From Thalassospira lucentensis (GTDB taxonomy: Bacteria > Pseudomonadota > Alphaproteobacteria > Rhodospirillales > Thalassospiraceae), in assembly GCF_011806425.1 (NCBI RefSeq), contig NZ_JAATOV010000002.1:868001-932000 (forward strand): DNA of 64,000 nucleotides, given 5' to 3'. Under the pieces are notes generated by a model. That model had not been told where the DNA came from and ran no database searches. It saw only the letters and a list, made by a program, of their open reading frames with translations. Both the position numbers and the translations under genes were made by a program. Below are positions 45,288 through 54,937 of the stretch, piece by piece; within the stretch, counting starts at the first letter, position 1; each line of letters begins with the position of its first letter.

Positions 45288-47713
45288 CCCAAACTGCCCA
45301 TTGCCTCCATTGCGGTGAACCGGTAACCGCCATGTCCCCCGCAGCACCCGATTTTTGCTGTACGGGCTGTGCCGGCGCATATGAGCTTCTGGGCGAACTT
45401 GGACTTTCATCCTATTATCGCAGGCGCGCGATTGATCCCAAAATTCGCGCCCTGCGCCCCGATACCGACGATGTCAGCCGGTTTGATTTTACCGACCTTG
45501 CCAGCACCGATTCGAATGGCGTTCATCACCTGCATTTGATGGTTGATGGCATTCACTGTGCGGCGTGCGTCTGGTTGATCGAAACACTGTTACAACGAAA
45601 CGATGCCGTAACGGCCGCCCGGGTCAATATGACCACACGTCGGCTGCGTTTATCTTGGACCGGCAAGGTCGAAGACGTCGATGCGATCCTGCTGCCCGTC
45701 ATCCAAATGGGGTATCGGGTTATCCCGTTTGATCCGCAAATCCTTGAACAGGCCACCCAGACCCGCAACAAGGAATTGCTGCGCTGTCTGGCGGTTGCCG
45801 GGTTTGCCGCCAGCAACGTCATGTTGCTGTCCGTGTCTGTTTGGGCCGGTTATTTTCAGGGCATGGGCGGGGCAACCCGCGATCTGTTTCACTGGATTTC
45901 GGCCCTGATCGCATTGCCTGCCGCGATTTATGCCGGGATGCCATTTTATCGATCCGCCTTGGGGGCCTTGCGCCATCACCGGGTTAATATGGATGTGCCG
46001 ATCAGCTTGGGCGTTATTCTTGCCCTTGGCATGAGCTTGGCCCAAACCATCCAAAGCCAACCGCACGCCTATTACGACTCCGCGATTACGCTTTTGTTCT
46101 TTTTGCTGATTGGCCGTTACCTTGATGGCCGCGCACGCGGTCAGGCACGCTCGGCCGCGGAACATCTGCTCTCGCTGGGGGCGCGTTCCATCACAATTAT
46201 CGAAGATGATGGCACCAGACGCCTTGTGTCCCCTGAAAAGGCAACACCGGGCATGACCGTCCTTGTTGCGGCGGGGGAACGGATTGGCATCGACGGCGAA
46301 GTTTCCGATGGCAAATCCGATGTCGATACCAGCGTGATTACCGGCGAAAGCATCCCTGCCCAAATCAAGCCCGGCTCGACGGTTTTTGCAGGCACCACAA
46401 ACATATCCGCCCCTTTGCGCATCCGTGTGACCGCAACTGGCAACAGCACATTGCTGTCTGAAATCGTGCGGCTGATGGAAAATGCCGAACAGGGCCGGGC
46501 GAAATACGTCACCATTGCGGATCGCGTCGCCAAGGCCTATGCCCCGGTTGTGCATATGTTGTCCTTGTTGACCTTTGTCGGCTGGTGGCTGATTGGCGGG
46601 GTGGCGTGGAATGACGCGCTGATGAATGCCATTGCGGTTTTAATCATCACCTGCCCCTGTGCGCTGGCCTTGGCCGTTCCCGTCGTTCAGGTGATTGCGA
46701 CGGGTCGGCTATTGCGTGCGGGTATTCTTGTGAAATCGGCCACGGCACTTGAACGTCTGACAAAAATTACCGGGGTTATTTTTGATAAAACCGGCACGCT
46801 GACCACCGGCAAGCCAGAGCTTTACGGCGAGCCTGACGCAGATGCCTTGAACTTGGCCGCACAAATTGCCGCCAACAGCAACCATCCGCTTTCAAAGGCG
46901 CTTGTCCGCGCTGCGGGTGATATATCGCCCCTGAACAATGTGGTGGAAAAACCCGGCATGGGCCTGATCGCCCAAACGATGGCCGGTGAAATCCGCCTTG
47001 GCAGCCGCAGTTTCTGTGGCGTTGCCGAACAGGCAGACCTGCCCAGCGACATTTATGGCCCTGAAATCTGGATGACCCAACCGGGCAGCAGCCCGATACG
47101 CTTTGCCTTTCGTGATACGCCGCGCCTTGACGCCAACACCGTCATCGAACAATTGCAAAATGATGGCTATGACATCTGCCTGCTGTCGGGCGACCGTGAA
47201 CAAACAGTCCAGCAATTTGCGCAAACGGTCGGCATTACAAAATGGCAGGCCCGCCTGACTCCGACCGATAAGGCCAGCCATATTCAAAACCGCCGCGATG
47301 ACGGCATGGTTGATCTGATGGTGGGCGATGGCATCAATGATGCGCCCGCCTTGGCCGCCGCACACGCATCCATGTCACCTGCCAGTGCCGCTGAAATCAG
47401 CCAAAACGCCGCTGATATCGTATTTCAGGGCGACCGTCTTTCCGCCGTGACCGAGGCCCTTGATATTGCACGTAAAGCTGATCGCCTAGTGCGGCAAAAT
47501 TTTGCCATTTCCTTTACCTATAACTTGATCACGATCCCGCTTGCGGTGTCGGGCATGGTGACCCCGTTAATTGCAGCGATTGCGATGTCGTCCTCTTCCT
47601 TGGTGGTGATCGCCAATGCCTTGCGCCTGCATGCAAATGCCAAAAAAGCAGGCCCGAAATCGCAAGGTTTTGCTGCATCCACACCTCAACAAGCCGGAGC
47701 CCCCCTGGCATGA
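45284..47713 (+). CDS. ccoI: Copper-translocating P1B-type ATPase CcoI/FixI
   Basis: The 809-residue ATPase supplies copper for the CuB site of cbb3 oxidase. It has an N-terminal cysteine cluster (CLHCGEPV, DFCCTGCAGA), a heavy-metal-associated domain with GIHCAACVW (about 86-94), eight membrane helices, the metal-site CPCALALAVPV, the phosphorylation site DKTGTLTTG and the hinge GDGINDAPAL. The N-terminal cluster and position after ccoH separate it from general CopA exporters. Overlaps both neighbours by four bases. Confidence 0.95.
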   Translation: MTQTAHCLHCGEPVTAMSPAAPDFCCTGCAGAYELLGELGLSSYYRRRAIDPKIRALRPDTDDVSRFDFTDLASTDSNGVHHLHLMVDGIHCAACVWLIETLLQRNDAVTAARVNMTTRRLRLSWTGKVEDVDAILLPVIQMGYRVIPFDPQILEQATQTRNKELLRCLAVAGFAASNVMLLSVSVWAGYFQGMGGATRDLFHWISALIALPAAIYAGMPFYRSALGALRHHRVNMDVPISLGVILALGMSLAQTIQSQPHAYYDSAITLLFFLLIGRYLDGRARGQARSAAEHLLSLGARSITIIEDDGTRRLVSPEKATPGMTVLVAAGERIGIDGEVSDGKSDVDTSVITGESIPAQIKPGSTVFAGTTNISAPLRIRVTATGNSTLLSEIVRLMENAEQGRAKYVTIADRVAKAYAPVVHMLSLLTFVGWWLIGGVAWNDALMNAIAVLIITCPCALALAVPVVQVIATGRLLRAGILVKSATALERLTKITGVIFDKTGTLTTGKPELYGEPDADALNLAAQIAANSNHPLSKALVRAAGDISPLNNVVEKPGMGLIAQTMAGEIRLGSRSFCGVAEQADLPSDIYGPEIWMTQPGSSPIRFAFRDTPRLDANTVIEQLQNDGYDICLLSGDREQTVQQFAQTVGITKWQARLTPTDKASHIQNRRDDGMVDLMVGDGINDAPALAAAHASMSPASAAEISQNAADIVFQGDRLSAVTEALDIARKADRLVRQNFAISFTYNLITIPLAVSGMVTPLIAAIAMSSSSLVVIANALRLHANAKKAGPKSQGFAASTPQQAGAPLA

Positions 47714-47916
47714 GCAACCTATTGCTGCTGATCCCGATCGCCCTGTTTCTTGGCCTTCTTGGCCTCGCAGCATTTCTTTGGTCGCTTAAATCCGGGCAGT
47801 TCGACGATATGGAAGGGGCGGCAAACCGTATTTTGTTTGACGACGACGATGCCCCTGCCCGCACAAACCCGCCAAAATCAAGCACTGAGAACGAGATCAC
47901 ACGAAACAATAGTTAG
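47710..47916 (+). CDS. ccoS: cbb3 oxidase maturation protein CcoS
   Basis: A 68-residue protein with one N-terminal membrane helix (about 2-24, LLLLIPIALFLGLLGLAAFLW) and the conserved SLKSGQFDDMEGAANRILFD segment of CcoS, needed for cofactor insertion into cbb3 oxidase. ATGA overlap with ccoI; last gene of the ccoGHIS operon. Confidence 0.93.
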   Translation: MSNLLLLIPIALFLGLLGLAAFLWSLKSGQFDDMEGAANRILFDDDDAPARTNPPKSSTENEITRNNS

Positions 47917-47922
47917 AATAGC

Positions 47923-47952
47923 TTGAAACACACCCTCCTGTTCGCATAGATT
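47923..47952 (+). promoter_or_regulatory. Possible sigma-70 promoter of fnrL
   Basis: TTGAAA (47923-47928) and TAGATT (47947-47952) are separated by 18 bases, ahead of the regulator gene. No FNR site is seen here, so autoregulation is not supported. Confidence 0.35.
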
Positions 47953-47995
47953 GTTCTTGTCTAAACGTTCAAGATTATGCGCAACGGAGTCTGTA

Positions 47996-48694
47996 ATGGC
48001 GGTTCGCCCCCAACTTTGCGAAGCCTGTTCTATCAAGGACTTAACGTTCTGCTCGTCTTTGCACGGTTCAGAACACGATCAGCTGCGCCAGCTGCTGACC
48101 CATGTTCAGTTTGAAAGCCACAACACCATCTTCCACGAGACCGAAGACGCTGATTACGTTTTCAACATCACATCGGGATGTGTAAAGCTTTACAAACTTC
48201 TTGGTGATGGCCGCCGTCAAATCACGGGCTTCTTGTTTGCCGGTGATTTTCTTGGATTGGCCCTTAACACCAATTACAGCTACACCGCCGAGGCAGTTGA
48301 ACCGGTTACGGCCTGCCGTTTCCCGCGTCAAAAGCTCGAAAAGCTGTTTGATCAGTTCCCGCAACTTGAAAAACGCATGCTTGGCATGGCGGTCGATGAA
48401 TTGGCCGCTGCACAGGACCAGATGCTTTTGCTTGGACGTAAAACCGCCAAGGAAAAAGTCGCATCCTTCCTGTTGATGCTGGCCCGTCGGCAGGAGTTGC
48501 GCGGCGAAGAAACCAGCACGATCAATGTCCCTATGAGCCGTTCTGACATTGCAGATTATCTCGGCCTGACGATTGAAACCGTGTCACGCACCCTGACCCA
48601 GCTGCGTAAAGACTCGACAATCTCGCTCAAAGACAACCGCCATATCGAAGCCGTCGGCCTTGATATGCTTGAGGATTTGGCCGAAGGCCTGTAA
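47996..48694 (+). CDS. fnrL: Oxygen-sensing Crp/Fnr regulator, FnrL type
   Basis: The 232-residue protein has a cyclic nucleotide-like domain and a C-terminal winged helix. N-terminal cysteines C8, C11 and C19 with C107 (VEPVTACRFPRQ) match the four ligands of the [4Fe-4S] cluster in Fnr. The recognition helix TIETVSRTLTQL has the E-xx-SR pattern that reads TTGAT half-sites, as found upstream of the GNAT-like gene and ccoN. ATG at 47996 has CGGAG upstream; the frame extends to 47951. It sits directly after ccoGHIS and most likely controls the cco genes. Confidence 0.92.
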   Translation: MAVRPQLCEACSIKDLTFCSSLHGSEHDQLRQLLTHVQFESHNTIFHETEDADYVFNITSGCVKLYKLLGDGRRQITGFLFAGDFLGLALNTNYSYTAEAVEPVTACRFPRQKLEKLFDQFPQLEKRMLGMAVDELAAAQDQMLLLGRKTAKEKVASFLLMLARRQELRGEETSTINVPMSRSDIADYLGLTIETVSRTLTQLRKDSTISLKDNRHIEAVGLDMLEDLAEGL

Positions 48695-48727
48695 TCGCGA
48701 TCAACGCAGTTACAGCACCGCGACCGC

Positions 48728-48764
48728 GTGCATCGGGCAACTTTTAACAACGGTTGCCCTGCAC
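48728..48764. repeat. Stem-loop after fnrL
   Basis: GTGCA-TC-GGGCAAC pairs with GTTGCCC-TGCAC, giving 12 bp with a two-base bulge and an 11-base loop. There is no T-run, so it is either a weak terminator or an mRNA-stabilising 3' end. Confidence 0.5.
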
Positions 48765-48942
48765 GTAAAATAGGCCGGACCACACCGGAAAACCCCACGC
48801 GCTCAAAAGCAATTGATCCAATTGCCTATTTCGCGATTGCGAAAAAACTGTTCTCGCCACCGGTCATCATACTGTAAACATGTCCCCACGCCTGCCACTG
48901 ACGGGGCAGTTCATTCCGGTATCACCCGGGGGGAGAAACGTT

Positions 48943-49788
48943 ATGAGTACCACCAACAAAAAGACCGGACGGATTTCCGTTCCTGACCTTCGCGCCCGTA
49001 AGGGTGGCGAACCAATTGTCTGCCTTACAGCCTATACAACGCCGATGGCACAGCGCCTTGATGATCATTGCGACCTTCTTTTGGTTGGCGATTCATTGGG
49101 CATGGTTGTTTATGGCATGGACAGCACCCTTTCGGTCACGGTCGATATGATGGTCAATCATGGCAAGGCGGTTATGCGCGGCGCGAAAAATGCCTGCGTG
49201 GTTGTTGACCTGCCCTTTGGCAGCTATCAGGAATCCAAGGAACAAGCCTTCCGCACCGCGTCGCATATCCTTGCTGAAACCGGCTGTGCTGCGGTTAAGC
49301 TGGAAGGTGGCGCTGAAATGGCGGACACCATCGAATTTCTCAGTGCGCGCGGCGTGCCTGTCATGGCACATATCGGCCTGATGCCCCAGCAGGTAAACAC
49401 CATGGGGGGCTTTAAAAGCCAAGGCCGCGACGATGACGCCGCGATTAAAATGATCAACGATGCCAAGGCCGTCGCCAAGGCGGGCGCCTTTAGTGTCGTG
49501 GTCGAAGGAACCGTCGAAGCCGTCGCCCGGCGCATTACCAAAGCGATTGATGTACCAACCATTGGCATTGGGGCCTCGGTTGCCTGCGATGGTCAGGTCC
49601 TTGTCACCGAAGATATTCTTGGCCTGTTTTCCGATTTCACCCCGAAATTCGTAAAGCGTTACGCCAATCTTGGGGACGCTGTTTCCGAGGCCGTTGGCCA
49701 ATATGCCGACGATGTTCGCAACCGGAAATTCCCGGCCGATGAACATTGCTTTGGCATTCCAAAAAAAGGTAAGTTGCGCGCGGTCTGA
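48943..49788 (+). CDS. panB: 3-methyl-2-oxobutanoate hydroxymethyltransferase
   Basis: PanB makes ketopantoate from ketoisovalerate and methylene-tetrahydrofolate in pantothenate synthesis. The 281-residue TIM-barrel shows [44 protein letters not shown] and IGIGAS, all family motifs. GGGGGAGAAA precedes the ATG at 48943; an in-frame open region to 48880 is ignored. panC follows 44 bases later. Confidence 0.96.
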   Translation: MSTTNKKTGRISVPDLRARKGGEPIVCLTAYTTPMAQRLDDHCDLLLVGDSLGMVVYGMDSTLSVTVDMMVNHGKAVMRGAKNACVVVDLPFGSYQESKEQAFRTASHILAETGCAAVKLEGGAEMADTIEFLSARGVPVMAHIGLMPQQVNTMGGFKSQGRDDDAAIKMINDAKAVAKAGAFSVVVEGTVEAVARRITKAIDVPTIGIGASVACDGQVLVTEDILGLFSDFTPKFVKRYANLGDAVSEAVGQYADDVRNRKFPADEHCFGIPKKGKLRAV

Positions 49789-49832
49789 TCCAGACCACCG
49801 ACCTTTTGGAAACTTTCGGTACGACGACAAAG

Positions 49833-50702
49833 ATGCCCCTTACGACTGTTCATACTGTCGCGGATTTGCGTGCGACTGTCGCCAAATGGCGGGCCGATGG
49901 CCTTCGCGTTGCCTTGGTCCCGACCATGGGCGCACTTCATGATGGGCATATCAGCCTGACCAAACTGGCCCGCACCCACGCCGACCGTGTGATTGTGTCC
50001 GTCTTTGTCAATCCGACCCAATTTGGCCCGAACGAAGATTTCAGCGCCTATCCGCGCACCCTGCCCAAAGATCAAAAGCTTCTGGACGAAGCCGGGGTTG
50101 ATCTGTGCTTTGCCCCGTCCGTCGAAGAAATGTACCCCGACGGCTTTGCCACCAAGGTCCATGTCGACGGTGCGATGACCAACGTTTTATGTGGTGCTGC
50201 GCGCCCGGGTCATTTTGACGGCGTCGCACAAGTCGTGACCAAGCTGTTGCTGCAAGCCCTGCCCGATTGCGCCATTTTCGGCCAAAAGGATTACCAACAA
50301 CTGATGGTCATTCACCGCTTCTGCGCGGATTTGAATATCCCGGTTGAGGTCATCGGTGCTGACATCATGCGCGAAGATGACGGGCTGGCCATGTCATCGC
50401 GCAACCGCTACCTGACACCGCGTGAACGCGAAATTGCGCCAACCCTGAACCGCGTATTAACCGACATCACCCAAAACGCTGCCAACGGCGCCGATATCGG
50501 ACCGCTTCTGACCAAGGGCCGCGAAGATATCCTTAGCGCTGGGTTTGATCCGATTGAATATCTTGAAATCCGCGATGCGCATACGCTTGACCTTGTCACC
50601 CAAACCGTGATGAAACCGGCGCGAATCTTCGTGGCTGCCCGGCTGGGCAAGGCCCGTTTGATTGATAATCAGGCGATCCTGCCGGCCAATATTGCCGGTT
50701 AA
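49833..50702 (+). CDS. panC: Pantothenate synthetase
   Basis: PanC joins pantoate and beta-alanine with ATP. The 289-residue protein has the nucleotidyltransferase motif VPTMGALHDGHISL, SVFVNPTQFGPNEDF, GQKDYQQL and the KMSKS-like AMSSRNRYL. A TTG at 49806 would add nine residues; the ATG at 49833 begins the conserved MPLTTVHTVADLR. Probably in one transcript with panB. Confidence 0.95.
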   Translation: MPLTTVHTVADLRATVAKWRADGLRVALVPTMGALHDGHISLTKLARTHADRVIVSVFVNPTQFGPNEDFSAYPRTLPKDQKLLDEAGVDLCFAPSVEEMYPDGFATKVHVDGAMTNVLCGAARPGHFDGVAQVVTKLLLQALPDCAIFGQKDYQQLMVIHRFCADLNIPVEVIGADIMREDDGLAMSSRNRYLTPREREIAPTLNRVLTDITQNAANGADIGPLLTKGREDILSAGFDPIEYLEIRDAHTLDLVTQTVMKPARIFVAARLGKARLIDNQAILPANIAG

Positions 50703-50850
50703 ATACCCGATCATATTGGCGGAATCGCCGATTGGGATGGAATTGACTCAAAAAGCGCTATGTTCTGCGCTTTTGCGCCCAATTGCGCTTGACTCCCGAC
50801 AGCCAATACCATAAACCCTGCCTACCAAAGGTCGCCCAAGGGGTGACTCC

Positions 50851-50889
50851 CCCAGTCCTCGAGTTTCGAGCACTGGGTTTTAGTTTTTT
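50851..50889 (+). terminator. Rho-independent terminator between panC and ffh
   Basis: CCCAGT and CTCGA pair with TCGAG and ACTGGG in an almost unbroken stem, followed by TTTTAGTTTTTT. It lies 150 bases after panC and 45 before ffh, so it could also act as a conditional stop in an ffh leader. Confidence 0.85.
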
Positions 50890-50933
50890 GTGCGCACACG
50901 GTGGAAACACCAGCAACACAGACGGGATTTGGA

Positions 50934-52421
50934 ATGTTTGAAGGACTAAGCGATCGCCTTGGCGGAGTTCTTGATAAGCTGCGCAAACGTGGCGCGCTCA
51001 AGGAATCTGACGTCAAGGAAGCCATGCGCGAAGTACGCGTCGCCTTGCTTGAGGCTGACGTGGCGCTGCCGGTCGTAAAAACCTTTATTTCCAATGCGAC
51101 CGAACGTGCAATTGGTGCCGATGTTCTGCGCTCGGTTACACCGGGCCAGATGGTTGTTAAGATCGTCCATGACGAACTTAAAAACATGCTCGGCGACGGC
51201 GAAGACATCAATTTGTCCGCCACCCCGCCTGTTCCGATCCTGATGGTCGGTTTGCAGGGTTCGGGTAAAACAACCAGTTCCGCCAAAATTGCGCTGCACC
51301 TGACCAAAAAGCGCAACAAAAAAGTCCTTCTGGCATCGCTTGATATTTACCGTCCGGCCGCTCAGCAACAGTTGAAAGTTCTGGCCGACGACAACGGTCT
51401 TGGTGTTCTGCCAATCGTCATGGGCGAAAAGCCGGTTTCGATTGCCAAACGCGCCATGGATACCGGCCGCAAAGAAGGCTATGACGCGGTGATCCTTGAT
51501 ACCGCTGGTCGCCTGCATATCGACATGGAACTGATGAGCGAAGTCGCCCAGGTCCGTGATGCAGTCAACCCGGTTGAAACGCTGCTCGTAACCGATGCGA
51601 TGACCGGTCAAGACTCGGTCAATGTTGCCAAGGAATTTGCTGAAAAAGTCGGTATCACCGGTATCGTTCTGACCCGTGTTGACGGTGATGCACGTGGTGG
51701 TGCGGCCCTTTCGATGCGTCAGATCACTGGCTGCCCGATCAAGATGCTCGGTGTTGGCGAAAAAATCGACGAGATGGAAGCCTTCCATCCTGATCGTATT
51801 GCCAACCGTATTCTTGGCATGGGCGATGTTGTCAGCCTTGTTGAAAAAGCTGCTGAAAACATCAAAGCCGAAGACGCCGAAAAGATGGCCAAGAAGCTTC
51901 GTAAAGGTCAGTTTGACCTGAACGATCTTCTGTCCCAGCTGAAACAGCTTCAGAAAATGGGTGATCTGTCTGGCATCATGGGGATGCTGCCGGGCATGGG
52001 CGCGCTGAAAAAACAGATGTCGCAGACCAAGATCGATCCCAAGCTGATCACACACCAAGAAGCGATCATCCTGTCGATGACGCCAAAGGAACGTGAAAAC
52101 CCGGCCCTGATCAAAGCATCACGCAAAAAGCGTATTGCGGCGGGTTGCGGTCTTACGGTTCAGGATGTGAACAAGCTTCTGAAACAATATCAGACCATGT
52201 CCACCATGATTAAAAAGATGGGCAAAATGGGCAAAAAAGGTCTGTTTGGCGGCATGCCACAAATGGATCCGGCAATGCTTGAAGGTGGGGAAATGCCCGA
52301 CCTGAACAACTTGCCAAAAGGTTTAACCGGCGGCGGCGGCGGTTTACCGCCCGGCCTTCCGGGATTAGGGGGCGGCGGTGGCATGCCTCCTGGATTTCCG
52401 GGGTTCGGCAAAAAGAAATAG
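50934..52421 (+). CDS. ffh: Signal recognition particle protein Ffh
   Basis: Ffh binds signal sequences and 4.5S RNA and targets ribosomes to FtsY. The 495-residue product has the N domain, the G domain with GLQGSGKTTSSAK, DIYRPAAQ, DTAGRLH and TRVDGDARGG, and the methionine-rich M domain with ASRKKRIAAGCGLTVQDVN. A glycine/proline-rich C-terminal tail of about 35 residues (LTGGGGGLPPGLPGLGG) follows. The ATG at 50934 gives the usual MFEGLSDRLGGVLDKLR start. Confidence 0.97.
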   Translation: MFEGLSDRLGGVLDKLRKRGALKESDVKEAMREVRVALLEADVALPVVKTFISNATERAIGADVLRSVTPGQMVVKIVHDELKNMLGDGEDINLSATPPVPILMVGLQGSGKTTSSAKIALHLTKKRNKKVLLASLDIYRPAAQQQLKVLADDNGLGVLPIVMGEKPVSIAKRAMDTGRKEGYDAVILDTAGRLHIDMELMSEVAQVRDAVNPVETLLVTDAMTGQDSVNVAKEFAEKVGITGIVLTRVDGDARGGAALSMRQITGCPIKMLGVGEKIDEMEAFHPDRIANRILGMGDVVSLVEKAAENIKAEDAEKMAKKLRKGQFDLNDLLSQLKQLQKMGDLSGIMGMLPGMGALKKQMSQTKIDPKLITHQEAIILSMTPKERENPALIKASRKKRIAAGCGLTVQDVNKLLKQYQTMSTMIKKMGKMGKKGLFGGMPQMDPAMLEGGEMPDLNNLPKGLTGGGGGLPPGLPGLGGGGGMPPGFPGFGKKK

Positions 52422-52582
52422 CCAATCCCCAGATACTCGAACGCGTTTTTGAAGGCCCTCTCATAGAAGACCGATCAAAAACCAAACCGGCCCATAAAGC
52501 CGGCGCCCAAGACTAAATGAATAGGCCCTTAGGGGCCATGATGTAGAAGACTACAAACCCAAGCTGAAAGGAACTTATCCGA

Positions 52583-52993
52583 ATGGCTGTTAAGATTCGT
52601 CTTTCCCGTGGCGGTGCCAAAAAGCGTCCGTACTACCGTATCGTAGTTGCTGACGTTCGTGCTCCGCGTGACGGCAGCTTCATCGAGCGTGTCGGTACTT
52701 ACGACCCGATGCTCCCGAAGGATTCTGACACCCGCGTGACCTTCAAAGAAGAACGCATCAAATATTGGCTTTCAGTTGGCGCACAGCCGACCGAGCGTGT
52801 TGCACGTTTCCTTGGCAAAGCTGGCCTTGCTGACGCGTTCAAACCGACCGAACAGCCGAAGAAATCCGCTCCGAAAGCGAAAGCTCAGGAACGTATTCGT
52901 GAAAAAGCTGAAAAAGCTGAAGCTGCTGCTGCCGCTGCTGCGGAAGCCGCTGCCGAAGCATCAGCACCTGCTGAAGAAGCTGCAAGCGAGTAA
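52583..52993 (+). CDS. rpsP: 30S ribosomal protein S16
   Basis: S16 stabilises the 30S body. Residues 1-80 are standard: [56 protein letters not shown]. The protein then has a 50-residue lysine- then alanine/glutamate-rich tail with a run of alanines, bringing it to 136 residues; such tails are frequent in alphaproteobacteria. GAAAGGAAC precedes the ATG. First of rpsP-rimM-trmD-rplS. Confidence 0.97.
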   Translation: MAVKIRLSRGGAKKRPYYRIVVADVRAPRDGSFIERVGTYDPMLPKDSDTRVTFKEERIKYWLSVGAQPTERVARFLGKAGLADAFKPTEQPKKSAPKAKAQERIREKAEKAEAAAAAAAEAAAEASAPAEEAASE

Positions 52994-53040
52994 TCGCTGA
53001 ACGTACGCTTTGATCAGATACCGGAAACTTGTGAACCGAA

Positions 53041-53715
53041 ATGGCTGATACCCGCAAATCCAAAAACGACGAAGCTTATGTCTGCGTTGGCATGATCACG
53101 GCCCCGCACGGGGTACGTGGTGCTGTGCGCGTCAAAAGCTATACCGTCGACCCGGATAACCTTGTCGGTTACGGCCCGTTGTTCGACGCCAAGGGGCACT
53201 TGAAATACAAGCTGTCACCTGTCGGACATGTCCGCGACCAGCTGATCGCCAAGATCGAAGGCGTGGACGACCGGGACGCTGCCGAACGGCTGCGGGGAAC
53301 CAAGCTGCATGTACCGCGGGCGGCACTGCCTGAAACGGTCGACGAAGACGAATTTTACCTTGCTGACCTTGTCGGCCTTAAAGCTTACCACATTGATGGT
53401 TCGCTGTTTGGAACCGTACGGGGTGTGGCCGATTTTGGCGCTGGCGACGTTATCGAAGTCGCGCTCGAAGAAGTCCGGGGCAAGGTTGTTGTTCTTCCGT
53501 TTACCAAAGAAGCCGTGCCAGAAGTGGTTCTTTCGGAAAACAAACTGGTGGTAAATCCGCCCGAGGGGCTACTGCAGGATGAGGAAGGACCGGGCAATCG
53601 TCCCCGTCGTCCCAACAAATCCCGCAAAGACTCTCAGGCCGACCGCGATTCTGATGCCGTCTCTGCTGATGCAGTAGGCGCGGAAAACGCGACCGGCAGC
53701 GGGAAGGAGGCCTGA
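53041..53715 (+). CDS. rimM: Ribosome maturation factor RimM
   Basis: RimM helps 16S rRNA processing and binds S19. The 224-residue protein has the N-terminal RimM barrel (YVCVGMITAPHGVRGAVRVKS) and the PRC-barrel (DEFYLADLVGLKAY to VVLPFTKEAVPEV). The last 45 residues are a charged, disordered tail. It is followed by trmD three bases after the stop. Confidence 0.95.
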   Translation: MADTRKSKNDEAYVCVGMITAPHGVRGAVRVKSYTVDPDNLVGYGPLFDAKGHLKYKLSPVGHVRDQLIAKIEGVDDRDAAERLRGTKLHVPRAALPETVDEDEFYLADLVGLKAYHIDGSLFGTVRGVADFGAGDVIEVALEEVRGKVVVLPFTKEAVPEVVLSENKLVVNPPEGLLQDEEGPGNRPRRPNKSRKDSQADRDSDAVSADAVGAENATGSGKEA

Positions 53716-53718
53716 TCG

Positions 53719-54435
53719 ATGTCTGTGTGGCAGGCAAAAGTTGCAACTTTGTTCCCGGAAATGTTTCCGGGCGTTCTCGGTCAGTCTTTGGCTGGTCGGG
53801 CGCTCGAAAACGGGATCTGGTCGCTTGATGTCAAAGACATCCGCGATCATGCAACCGACCGCCACCGCACTGTAGACGACAATCCTTTTGGGGGTGGGGC
53901 CGGTATGGTCATGCGCCCAGATATTGTCGACGCCGCCCTGTGTGAATTGCGTGCATCTGCACCGCAGTTACCGCTGATTTATCTCAGCCCGCGGGGAAAA
54001 GTGCTGAACCAGAAACGTTGCCGTGAATTGGCAATGGGTCCGGGTGCCATCCTGCTTTGCGGTCGTTACGAAGGTATCGACCAACGGGTTCTGGATGCAC
54101 ATCAGGCCGAAGAGGTCAGCATCGGTGATTACATCCTCATGGGCGGCGAACTGCCGGCCATGGTCCTGATTGAATCGTGCATTCGCCTGATCGAAGGAAC
54201 GGTCAATACGACCGCCTCCGTTGATGAGGAAAGCTTTGAAACCGGGTTGCTTGAATATCCGCATTACACGCGCCCGGCCAATTGGAACGGGCGTGACGTG
54301 CCGGAGATTTTGCTTTCCGGTCATCATGCCAAGGTACAAGCCTGGCGGCATGCTCAGGCAGAAGAAATCACCCGCGAGCGACGACCCGACCTTTGGGACG
54401 CGTATGTTGCAAACGGGCACATCAAAGAGGGTTAA
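53719..54435 (+). CDS. trmD: tRNA (guanine-37 N1)-methyltransferase
   Basis: TrmD methylates G37 next to the anticodon and prevents frameshifting. The 238-residue SPOUT enzyme shows [51 protein letters not shown] and [21 protein letters not shown] precedes the ATG. Third gene of the ribosomal operon; rplS starts three bases after its stop. Confidence 0.96.
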   Translation: MSVWQAKVATLFPEMFPGVLGQSLAGRALENGIWSLDVKDIRDHATDRHRTVDDNPFGGGAGMVMRPDIVDAALCELRASAPQLPLIYLSPRGKVLNQKRCRELAMGPGAILLCGRYEGIDQRVLDAHQAEEVSIGDYILMGGELPAMVLIESCIRLIEGTVNTTASVDEESFETGLLEYPHYTRPANWNGRDVPEILLSGHHAKVQAWRHAQAEEITRERRPDLWDAYVANGHIKEG

Positions 54436-54438
54436 ACC

Positions 54439-54849
54439 ATGACCAATATCATCCAGCAGCTCGAGACCGAGCAGCTCGACAAAATCGCTGCAAAGCGCGA
54501 AGTCCCGGAATTCGACGCAGGTGATACCATTCGTGTACACCTGAAAGTCGTTGAAGGTACCCGTGAGCGTATCCAGATGTTCGAAGGCGTATGCATTGCG
54601 CGTAAGAACCGCGGCCTGAACTCTTCTTTCACCGTGCGTAAAATCGCATCGGGTGAAGGCGTTGAGCGTGTATTCCAGAACTACTCCCCGGCCATCGACA
54701 AAATCGAAGTCGTTCGCCGCGGTGACGTTCGTCGCGCGAAACTTTACTACCTTCGTGGTCGTACCGGTAAATCTGCACGTATCGCCGAGCAGACCACCGG
54801 CCACAAAGGCAAACTGACCGCAGCAGAACGCACCAAAAGCAAGAAGTAA
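54439..54849 (+). CDS. rplS: 50S ribosomal protein L19
   Basis: L19 lies at the 30S-50S interface. The 136-residue product shows [40 protein letters not shown] and [20 protein letters not shown]. It ends the rpsP operon with a terminator 30 bases on. In related genomes leuC usually comes next; here an AT-rich insert intervenes. Confidence 0.97.
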   Translation: MTNIIQQLETEQLDKIAAKREVPEFDAGDTIRVHLKVVEGTRERIQMFEGVCIARKNRGLNSSFTVRKIASGEGVERVFQNYSPAIDKIEVVRRGDVRRAKLYYLRGRTGKSARIAEQTTGHKGKLTAAERTKSKK

Positions 54850-54880
54850 TTCTTGGCGTTCCGATCTGTCGGACTGATAA

Positions 54881-54911
54881 GCGGGCTCACCTTCGGGTGG
54901 GCCCGTTTTGC
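54881..54911 (+). terminator. Terminator of the rpsP-rplS operon
   Basis: CGGGCTCACC pairs with GGTGGGCCCG (one mismatch) around a TTCG tetraloop, followed by TTTTG. Confidence 0.87.
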
Positions 54912-54937
54912 TTATTTGCGACGCCCCAAGATTTGAA

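Noticed and set aside
49093-49830. 245-codon minus-strand frame over panB
   Set aside because: Antisense shadow of an intact panB; no family features.
50946-52058. 370-codon minus-strand frame over ffh
   Set aside because: Antisense shadow; ffh motifs on the plus strand are complete.
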